A program made the translations under genes and the position numbers. Positions 55,405-64,000 of a stretch of 64,000 nt of DNA are shown here, piece by piece. The DNA is from Trichobilharzia szidati. Its lineage: Eukaryota; Platyhelminthes; Trematoda; Strigeidida; Schistosomatidae. The notes below the pieces were generated by a model. That model was not told where the DNA came from and made no database searches. It worked only from the letters and a program-made list of their open reading frames with translations. Position 1 is the first letter of the stretch, and every line of letters begins with the position of its first letter. The DNA lies in assembly GCA_944472155.2 (NCBI GenBank), contig OX235271.1:85759256-85823255 (forward strand), read 5' to 3'.

Positions 55405-57891
55405 GTGAAATGATACCGGGGACAATTAAAAGTGAGAGTAGTAATAGTAACAATTGACGTAATAAAGGAAGAGTATACAAATTAGATAAACAAAAATCAG
55501 AAAATGAAAAATTGGTAGAGCTAAAATATGATTGGGGATTACCATACTTTAGCATAGAGGGATTAAGACCATGAAAGTTGGAGGGGTTGAACGAACTTTT
55601 TCTGTACACAGAGATATGGCTTTTCTGTTTCGATAGCCAAAGCTTCAGCAATACAGATGAGTCGGGTACGTAGGGATTTGGGTAAATTACTCTTTGCCTT
55701 GTAGATGACTTTGAAGGTGGAGGCTATAGAGATAGGGCGATCATTATCGACCAGATGTTCAATGATCGCGCTTCTTATTGCTCCACTTCCACCTTTTCGT
55801 AACCATTCAGGATAGTGTTCTTGCACCCTCTTGGTCAAAACTCGTATCGAACGACCGATATACCTAGCTCCACATGAGCAGGTGAATTGATAAACACATA
55901 GAGTTGGTCAACAGCGGGATCTTGTCCTTCAGGTTATTGAACAATAATGGTCGACTAGTAAAGGCTATTCTCAGAGAGGCACCAGGGAATATTCTTTTCA
56001 GGGACTGTGATATCCTTCGTTTCATGATATCGGGAGCCAAGTCCCCTTTGAATTCCAAGCTCATGTAAAGTATTTTCTTGGGTACGGTTGATGAGCCACG
56101 TTTTTTAGGATTTGAATGTATATTCTTATCTATAAAACGTGGTGGAAATCCATTTTCTATTAGGATTTTCCTCAAGATGTATAACTCATCTTCCACAGTA
56201 TCAGGGCTACATATGCGCCGAATACGAGTGGCAAGTGACCGGATCAGGTTTCGTTTTCGACCAATGGGTACCCAGATGTAGAAATTTGTCAGTTGACCAT
56301 TCCATGACACCTTACGATAAATCGATCTCTTCAGAGTTCCATCGGTCCTCCTTGATAAGTTCACATCGAGGAAATGAATGCTAAACTCATTCTCCATTTC
56401 GAGTGTGAATTTTATCGCCGGATGGCAACCATTAAATACATCTAATATATTATTCAAGTTACAATCACTATCACAAATAATAAAGGTGTCATCTACATAC
56501 CTTTTATACACTTGAAAGCTTTAGATTATAGGCTTCAGCTGACCATTTTCTAGACTGGACATAAAACAGTCTGCAAGGAGAGGACCCAAGGGAGAACCCA
56601 TTGCAATACCATCCTTCTGTCTGTAGATTGCTTCATTGAAAGTAAACTGTACATTCAATGTACATCTCAGAAGTAGTTCTTTCATATCTGTAGTGGGTAT
56701 CCCTATATTCAATTTGTTGTCTTCAATATATTTGCATATTTGTTTCTGTCAGTGGAACGTTCGTAAATAGGGACTCTACATCCAAAGACAACATATGTTT
56801 ATTCGACGCATTTATATCCTGTATACATTCAACAAATTGAAAGGTGTCCCGAAGGAAATGATTAGATAGCTGTCCCTGACAGGTTCGAGGATTTCAGCTA
56901 GCCATCCAGCTACTGGATGATAGGGCGATCCAGACATATCCAAGATAGGGCGGAGTGGAAGGCCAGCTTTGTGTATTTTCGGTAGACCGTAAAGTCTTGG
57001 TATTAGAGATCCTGTTGGTCTGATCTTTTCGTATAATTCTTCACGAATGAGATGATTGTTCTTCATTCTTATTGAAGCTTCTGTAAGTTATTTCTCAATT
57101 AATTCCGTCTTATTTTTCTCGTTCGGTTTCGAGAATTTACTGCTGTCTGAAAGTAGACATGACATTTTTTCGATATAATCTTTACGATCCATAATAACAA
57201 CACCTGCACCCTTGTCATGGCGTGTTAATAATATATCGTTGTTATGCGTCAAAAGTTTAAGTTCTTCTTTGTGCTGTTTGGTCAGAAGACTTTGCATTTT
57301 TGATCTAGCATTAAGGTATTGATTGCAAGAGTCAGTGATGGTAGATTTGAAGCATTAGAAATCCTGGTCTGACGATGGTGTGAGATCATAAGTTTGACTG
57401 AGTAGATTCTCAAACTGGACATGTGTATGTAGCTTGTTGACATTGAGATTAACATCGCAAAACTTCGAACCCATTGACAAGGCTTCCATTTGCAATTTTG
57501 ATAGGGATATAGAGGAGTGGTCGAACACGTATCTCTCAGAATTCTCAGGAAATTTTCGAAGACATTCGATAGATTTTAGGCTATTAGATAGCGTAGAATT
57601 AAAAGACAGTGTTTGTTTGTTGGTGACCACGTTGACATATTCATTAAACGTCTGACGTTCATCAATGGATAAGTCATATAGAGCAGAAGATCTTTGCGAT
57701 ATATTCCTTTCTAACTCAGGGATACGTGAACTAATAGAGTCAATGTGATTTAATGTGTGTCTCTTGAGAGATTTTGCATTAGGATATATGTGATTGCAAT
57801 ACCATTTCGGATACCCATGATTATTGATGCATTCATTAATAAAACAAATCTCCGCATTCACCACGGCAAGTTTGACAGAGTAACGCAGAAA
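55405..57891 (-). mobile_element. Penelope-like element, left arm of palindrome
   Basis: Minus-strand PLE of about 2.49 kb, 5'-truncated within the coding region. In order: N-terminal region (57,864-57,355), ILLTRHDKGAGVVIMDRKDY, the SLIPRLYGLPKIHKAGLPLR RT motif, DGIAMGSPLGPLLADCFM, the Y-V-D-D catalytic box in YKRYVDDTFII (about 56,500), FLDVNLSRRTDG, then GIY-YIG (CGARYIGRS) and a C-terminal IAEALAIETEKP. Lesions shared with the right arm: a stop after SSDQDF, a frameshift after LLNVYRI and a stop after QLKPII. Private lesion: a stop in 'gagaaataact' near 57,090. A small indel also breaks the frame ahead of GIY-YIG. Confidence 0.9.
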
Positions 57892-57966
57892 CCCATTGAG
57901 TTCCTTTACTGTCGAGGGATCTTTGCTATTTTTTAAATCATGGAAAATTCCTATTGTAACATATAT
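57892..57966. other. 75-bp spacer at palindrome centre
   Basis: Non-palindromic sequence between the two PLE arms. Both arms start at the same base of the element ('gtttctgcgttac'). Confidence 0.8.
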
Positions 57967-60465
57967 GTTTCTGCGTTACTCTGTCAAACTTGCCGTGGTG
58001 AATGCGGAGATTTGTTTTATTAATGAATGCATCAATAATCATGGGTATCCGAAATGGTATTGCAATCACATATATCCTAATGCAAAATCTCTCAAGAGAC
58101 ACACATTAAATCACATTGACTCTATTAGTTCACGTATCCCTGAGTTAAAAAGGAATATATCGCAAAGATCTTCTGCTCTATATGACTTATCCATTGATGA
58201 ACGTCAGACGTTTAATGAATATGTCAACGTGGTCACCAACAAACAAACACTGTCTTTTAATTCTACGCTATCTAATAGCCTAAAATCTATCGAATGTCTT
58301 CGAAAATTTCCTGAGAATTCTGAGAGATACGTGTTCGATCACTCCTCTATATCCCTATCAAAATTGCAAATGGAAGCCTTGTCAATGGGTTCGAAGTTTT
58401 GCGATGTTAATCTCAATGTCAACAAGCTACATACACATGTCCAGTTTGAGAATCTACTCAGTCAAACTTATGATCTCACACCATCGTCAGACCAGGATTT
58501 CTAATGCTTCAAATCTACCATCACTGACTCTTGCAATCAATACCTTAATGCTAGATCAAAAATGCAAAGTCTTCTGACCAAACAGCACAAAGAAGAACTT
58601 AAACTTTTGACGCATAACAACAATATATTATTAACACGCCATGACAAGGGTGCAGGTGTTGTTATTATGGATCGTAAAGATTATATCGAAAAAATGTCAT
58701 GTCTACTTTCAGACAGCAGTAAATTCTCGAAACCGAACGAGAAAAATAAGACGGAATTAATTGAGAAACAACTTACAGAAGCTTCAATAAGAATGAAGAA
58801 CAATCATCTCATTCGTGAAGAATTATACGAAAAGATCAGACCAACAGGATCTCTAATACCAAGACTTTACGGTCTACCGAAAATACACAAAGCTGGCCTT
58901 CCACTCCGCCCTATCTTGGATATGTCTGGATCGCCCTATCATCCAGTAGCTGGATGGCTAGCTGAAATCCTCGAACCTGTCAGGGACAGATATCTAATCA
59001 TTTCCTTCGGGACACCTTTCAATTTGTTGAATGTATACAGGATATAAATGCGTCGAATAAACATATGTTGTCTTTGGATGTAGAGTCCCTATTTACGAAC
59101 GTTCCACTGACAGAAACAAATATGCAAATATATTGAAGACAACAAATTGAATATAGGGATACCCACTACAGATATGAAAGAACTACTTCTGAGATGTACA
59201 TTGAATGTACAGTTTACTTTCAATGAAGCAATCTACAGACAGAAGGATGGTATTGCAATGGGTTCTCCCTTGGGTCCTCTTCTTGCAGACTGTTTTATGT
59301 CCAGTCTAGAAAATGGTCAGCTGAAGCCTATAATCTAAAGCTTTCAAGTGTATAAAAGGTATGTAGATGACACCTTTATTATTTGTGATAGTGATTGTAA
59401 CTTGAATAATATATTAGATGTATTTAATGGTTGCCATCCGGCGATAAAATTCACACTCGAAATGGAGAATGAGTTTAGCATTCATTTCCTCGATGTGAAC
59501 TTATCAAGGAGGACCGATGGAACTCTGAAGAGATCGATTTATCGTAAGGTGTCATGGAATGGTCAACTGACAAATTTCTACATCTGGGTACCCATTGGTC
59601 GAAAACGAAACCTGATCCGGTCACTTGCCACTCGTATTCGGCGCATATGTAGCCCTGATACTGTGGAAGATGAGTTATACATCTTGAGGAAAATCCTAAT
59701 AGAAAATGGATTTCCACCACGTTTTATAGATAAGAATATACATTCAAATCCTAAAAAACGTGGCTCATCAACCGTACCCAAGAAAATACTTTACATGAGC
59801 TTGGAATTCAAAGGGGACTTGGCTCCCGATATCATGAAACGAAGGATATCACAGTCCCTGAAAAGAATATTCCCTGGTGCCTCTCTGAGAATAGCCTTTA
59901 CTAGTCGACCATTATTGTTCAATAACCTGAAGGACAAGATCCCGCTGTTGACCAACTCTATGTGTGTTATCAATTCACCTGCTCATGTGGAGCTAGGTAT
60001 ATCGGTCGTTCGATACGAGTTTTGACCAAGAGGGTGCAAGAACACTATCCTGCATGGTTACGAAAAGGTGGAAGTGGAGCAATAAGAAGCGCGATCATTG
60101 AACATTTGGTCGATAATGATCACCCTATCTCTATAGCCTCCACCTTCAAAGTCATCTACAAGGCAAAGAGTAATTTACCCAAATCCCTACGTACCCGACT
60201 CATCTGTATTGCTGAAGCTTTGGCTATCGAAACAGAAAAGCCATATCTCTGTGTACAGAAAAAGTTCGTTCAACCCCTCCAACTTTCATGGTCTTAATCC
60301 CTCTATGCTAAAGTATGGTAATCCCCAATCATATTTTAGCTCTACCAATTTTTCATTTTCTGATTTTTGTTTATCTAATTTGTATACTCTTCCTTTATTA
60401 CGTCAATTGTTACTATTACTACTCTCACTTTTAATTGTCCCCGGTATTATTTCACTTTTTCCACT
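57967..60465 (+). mobile_element. Penelope-like element, right arm of palindrome
   Basis: Plus-strand partner, nearly identical to the left arm. Frames: 57,967-58,504; 58,562-59,047; 59,147-59,338; 59,348-60,025 (Y-V-D-D box near 59,357-59,371); 59,962-60,297 (GIY-YIG). The RT motifs and GIY-YIG residues are intact, but the frame is interrupted at the same three places as in the left arm. A 1-bp indel at about 59,965 separates RT from endonuclease and differs from the left arm's indel at the equivalent spot. It is not functional. Confidence 0.9.
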
Positions 60466-61320
60466 TGTCATTCTTAATTTGAATATATGAAGAAAGTCAC
60501 TGAATACAATGCAACGGGTTTATATGCGGAGATCAGGATGCCTCTGGATACAATAATAAATAGGATTATGAAGTCTATACAGAATTAAGCTGTCACTGGG
60601 TGAGTCTTAACTTAACGCCCGAAAACTAATAATGCTGGTAGAATATACGGTACTATACAAATATATTAACCAAGTTACTCCATACGAACAGTAGTTGATT
60701 TCAGAAATAACCCTATCTAAAAATTATCAAAACACTTAGCTCTTATATCACACCCCCATTTCTGTTACTGTTTGATCATCACAGAAAGGTGATCAAACAG
60801 TGGATGCACAAATTGTGAAATTTAGATTCCCACAAAGTGTTGTCCAGTCGTTGCCACGACTTGAACTTCTTAACTGCAATACTAATGATGCCTTCACTTA
60901 TAAGCCATGGGCTTCATATTTCAGTATAAACGCCTACTCATGACTTACCCTGGCGTTAGCGCGGACAATGAATGACGCGCTCCGAATCAATGTTTAAGTC
61001 TATTGCTATCCTATATCCAATATCCATCTGACAGGCTTACGTTTTACACGGTAAAACAAACATGCCTAACTTTTTAGAAAGTAATCTGTGGATCATTTTT
61101 CCTCGGTGTGCAGCATCATAAATTAAGTGTAGTTTTAATGAATTGATATGCATTATATTGAGTTCTCCTTTCTTCGTGTTTTGCATGCATGTCCCAATTC
61201 AACCATGTTTCGGTCAATTTTCGCCTAAGTTCTCAGCTTTCTTGTCTTCTTGTCAGAGTTCGATGGACGCTAGACAAGAAGCGAACAAAGTACTACAACC
61301 GAAGGATGAACATTTAATGT
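60466..61320. other. No gene recognised
   Basis: A short inverted repeat 'tgtttgatcatcacaga-aggtgatcaaaca' lies at about 60,769-60,799. Otherwise nothing supported. Confidence 0.4.
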
Positions 61321-61845
61321 GTAGCGGTAAATAATTCCCCAAAATTATTGACCACAACAATCATCACTCAACATTGGATGCCGTCCCTCACTGTTTAAGT
61401 CGACTTGTTTAGCTGAAGGCTTCCGGTCAAGCATCCTCGCCATTTGGTACTCCGTCGTGTCACGTGGGTGCACGATCGCTAGCCAGCTAAGCATTCACTT
61501 CAGCTGCGATTTGGTCCCGAAATTTATATCTTTTTGTTCTTTTCGATAACAGCTTGATGCCACACCGTATTTTCAGTACAAATATGACATTCTCAGCATG
61601 GATATCGGTAGCCCAAATTTTGCAGGCCGACCATAGATATCGGGTGTGCGTCGGCAGGGGATCGAACCCCGGACCATGTGCATGGTCGGCGAGAGTCCTA
61701 ACCACTGTGCCACCGACGACTAAATCTGGTCTTTTGCTTTGTCTTTGGTACTCGAAGAGCGAACACTATAGAAGTTGTTGATATAAGATCTTGCGTTAGT
61801 ATACTCTGTACAATTCCTGAACGTCGATACCTTCAACCTCCAAAC
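61320..61845 (+). mobile_element. Probable 5' LTR of gypsy-type element, SINE-interrupted
   Basis: Sequence immediately upstream of the primer-binding-like site. The 3' LTR lies outside the window, so the left boundary is uncertain. A SINE-B2 (61,548-61,722, minus strand, B box GGGGTTCGATCCCC) is inserted in it. Confidence 0.5.
61548..61722 (-). repeat. SINE-B2 inside the putative LTR
   Basis: It matches 4,046-4,255 almost throughout ('ggatatcggtagcccaaatt', 'ggatcgaaccccggacca'). Confidence 0.75.
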
Positions 61846-61863
61846 TGGTGAGCCCAACCACGA
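61846..61863 (+). promoter_or_regulatory. Candidate tRNA-Trp primer-binding site
   Basis: TGGTGAGCCCAACCACGA resembles the complement of the tRNA-Trp 3' end (starts TGGTGA-C-CCC). CsRn1-clade elements are known to use tRNA-Trp. Several mismatches remain. Confidence 0.45.
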
Positions 61864-61957
61864 ACTTCGTCTTCAATAAACACGCAGATAAACCCGGTGA
61901 GTTCGTTCCTTTTTGTGTTTGTTCTTGTACTATATTGTAATCGGCATACATTTCGTC

Positions 61958-62776
61958 ATGAGTGATCCTAGCCCCAAGGTTATTCGTATTCGCTCAACCA
62001 CTAAAACAATTCAGCTCGTACCATATTGGCCAGATAATGCTGAAACGTGGTTTCAGATTGCTGAGTCTGATTTTTGTGAACATGGCATAACTGATCAACG
62101 ATCACAGTTCCTTGCAGTTATTCACGCCCTACCGCGGGAATTCAGCAGGTGCGTAACTCCGCAGATGTCGGTAAGTAACTCCTACGAGTTGCTCAAGGCA
62201 TCCCTCCTCAAGAGCAACGTTCTCACGGATCGACAACGTCTGGATGAGTTATTTCGTAACATCGAGTTAGGGGACCAGTCAGCCGTGAGCATGCTGGCAA
62301 GAATGAAAGAGATCATTGGCCAAAGTCAGTTCGATGAAGGACTGTTCAGAGAACTATTTTCATCCAAACTGCCACAGTCGGTCCAGACTGTACTCGTGAC
62401 ACTTCAGGGTGTTCTCATGGATGACTTAGCTGTCTCTGCAGATAAAATTCTAGAGATAACTAAACGGCCAGTTACCGAAATATACTCAGTTGCCAAACCA
62501 ACTTCGAGTAAGGATACTGCAATGATAGAGTTATGCAACTCCATCCAGCAGATGCTCAGGTCAAACAAGCCTAGCAATTCCTCCTACCGTTGTCCTAAAT
62601 CCCATCAACGGCAGGAGGCACGTAGTCGATCTAAGTTCAACTCGCGTTCTCCCAAAAATCCTGACTGGTGCTGGTATCACAACACCTATGGCCGGGAAGC
62701 AAAATGTTCTCAAAAACCTTGTGATTTCGGCAAGGCCTCAAAGTCTGTGAGAAACTATCACGCCGGCACGCGCTAG
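61958..62776 (+). CDS. Gag of CsRn1/Boudicca-type LTR retrotransposon
   Basis: 272 codons from ATG at 61,958. The capsid-like region begins LVPYWPDNAETWFQIAESDF, a form common to this clade. Near the C-terminus a basic stretch precedes a nucleocapsid zinc-knuckle variant with spacing C-x2-H-x8-C-x4-C (CWYH...C...C), the CHCC form described for the CsRn1 clade rather than the usual CCHC. The earlier in-frame start at 61,913 is not favoured, because MSDPSPK fits the family's N-terminus. The frame is intact, unlike the pol that follows. Confidence 0.82.
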   Translation: MSDPSPKVIRIRSTTKTIQLVPYWPDNAETWFQIAESDFCEHGITDQRSQFLAVIHALPREFSRCVTPQMSVSNSYELLKASLLKSNVLTDRQRLDELFRNIELGDQSAVSMLARMKEIIGQSQFDEGLFRELFSSKLPQSVQTVLVTLQGVLMDDLAVSADKILEITKRPVTEIYSVAKPTSSKDTAMIELCNSIQQMLRSNKPSNSSYRCPKSHQRQEARSRSKFNSRSPKNPDWCWYHNTYGREAKCSQKPCDFGKASKSVRNYHAGTR

Positions 62777-64000
62777 CGGCAACCGTCGCCGGTGGCACTA
62801 GCCGCTTACTTTACATCCAAGATGTGATAAGCCAGACTATGTACTTAGTCAACACATGTGCCGAAATCAGCGTCCTTCCTGCTACAGCAGCAGATCGACA
62901 GAAGCAACCTACCTTGAACTTACAGGCTGCAAATGGAAAACCAATTGCAACTTATGGTCGGAAATACGTCTATCTGAACGTAGGTTTACGCAAACCTATT
63001 CAATGGATTTTCCTTCTCGCTGACGTCACAATCCCCATCATTGGCACGGACCTGCTTAATCATCATGATTTACTCGCAGATGTCCACCGAAAACGACTGA
63101 CTGACAATACTACTAGTCTGTCTATAAAAGGTATCACCTACATAGGCCCCAGCTTGTCAATCGTTAAGATGAAAGCAATCCTCGATCCAACTTTTCAACC
63201 GATTGCTGACAAATATCCGGAACTCAATTGCCCATCTAACGATCTCCCTTGCATAACCAGCAATGTTATGCATCACCTCATAACCTCAGGACAGCCCGTG
63301 ACATCTAAAGCACGACGACTGGCTCCTGACAAACTGAGGATTGCTAGAAATGAATTCGATCATATGCTCACCCTTGGCATCATCCGGCCATCGAATAGTC
63401 CCCACTGCACATGGTGCCGATAAAGGATAGCAACGATTGGCGACCCACTGGTGATTAACGGCGAGTGAACGCCAAAACAACCCCTGATTGCTACCCTTTG
63501 CCTCACATACACGACTTGACGGCAACGTTATCTGGAGCATCTATATTCTCAAAACTCGACTTGGTTAAAGCGTATAACCAAATCCTGATGGCAACGGAAG
63601 ATAATCCGATAACGGCTATCATCACGCCTTTCGGACTTTTCGAATGCCATTCGGCCTCCGGAATGCGGCCCAAACATTCCAACGCTTCATCGATGAAGTA
63701 TTTCGCGGTCTCGACTTTGTAGACGCATACTTAGACGACTGCCTCATTGCCAGTCCAGATAAGGAAACTCACCTTAGACACTTGGACTTGGCATTTGAAA
63801 GGTTACGCCAACATGGTGCTACCATCGATATCCAAAAGTGTCAAATAGGCGTTGACTCACTCGATTTTCTGGGTCACACTATTGACTGTCAGGGCATTCG
63901 CCCACTGGCTACTAAAGTCGAGGCGATACGGAACTTTCCAGAGCCACAAACAGTGAAAAGTCTTCGCACTTTTAACGGCTTGGTAAGTTATTACCGACGG
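62777..64000 (+). pseudogene. Pol (protease, reverse transcriptase), broken and truncated by window end
   Basis: 62,824-63,423 encodes protease and the RT N-terminus. The protease active site D-T/S-G reads N-T-C (62,851-62,859), so it is inactive. The frame stops at 63,423, resumes in another frame at 63,465-63,722 (SIFSKLDLVKAYNQI, ITPFGLFE) and shifts again before the Y-L-D-D catalytic box at 63,728-63,739. SLDFLGHTIDCQGIRP follows. RNase H and integrase would lie beyond 64,000. It is a Ty3/gypsy-type remnant. Confidence 0.85.

Overview
The window is animal nuclear DNA, almost certainly from a blood fluke (Schistosoma). It is AT-rich, it has three split or single-exon host genes, two of its introns are only 39 and 43 bp long, and it carries the repeat set known from schistosomes: RTE- and CR1-type non-LTR retrotransposons, Penelope-like elements (PLEs) with GIY-YIG endonucleases, tRNA-headed retroposons carrying hammerhead-like sequences (SM-alpha type), and a CsRn1/Boudicca-type LTR retrotransposon. 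There is no bacterial, CRISPR or viral gene set. Family labels (RTE-A, RTE-B, SINE-B1, B2, C, repeats D, E, F) are mine and describe groups of similar copies seen within the window.

Host genes. (1) The last two exons of a TRPC-type cation channel lie on the + strand (15,800-15,915 and 17,766-19,053); the channel body must lie further left, outside the window. (2) A single-exon BTB/POZ protein of 345 residues lies on the - strand (39,211 down to 38,174). (3) A complete six-exon JMJD4 gene, encoding a 2-oxoglutarate/Fe(II) lysyl hydroxylase, lies on the - strand (53,694 down to 43,499). I could join its exons at GT/AG sites into a 430-residue open frame. Its first two introns are tiny and its last three measure 2.0, 2.2 and 4.6 kb and are filled with repeats.

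Layout. 0-15.7 kb: degenerate RTE-A, PLE and SINE copies, with a triple nest at 9.3-10.5 kb. 15.8-19.3 kb: TRPC end. 20.6-26.5 kb: CR1, RTE-A and RTE-B reverse-transcriptase remnants, plus SM-alpha copies. 26.8-34.8 kb: solo-LTR-like repeats, PLE fragments, a 0.6 kb inverted repeat and hammerhead-like PLE tails. 35.8-37.4 kb: RTE-A. 38.2-39.2 kb: BTB gene. 39.4-43.4 kb: LINE, SINE and SM-alpha copies. 43.5-53.7 kb: JMJD4 with repeat-loaded introns. 53.8-54.3 kb: a fold-back SINE about 100 bp upstream of the JMJD4 start codon. 54.5-60.5 kb: PLEs, including two 2.5 kb copies in a near-perfect palindrome. 61.3-64.0 kb: the 5' half of an LTR retrotransposon that runs off the window.

The recurring theme is inverted duplication. 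PLE ends, SM-alpha elements and SINE-C each occur as head-to-head or tail-to-tail pairs. One SM-alpha inverted dimer carries a 9-bp target-site duplication, so it appears to have inserted as a unit. Two of the element classes involved (PLE and SM-alpha) are also the two that carry hammerhead-type ribozyme sequences.
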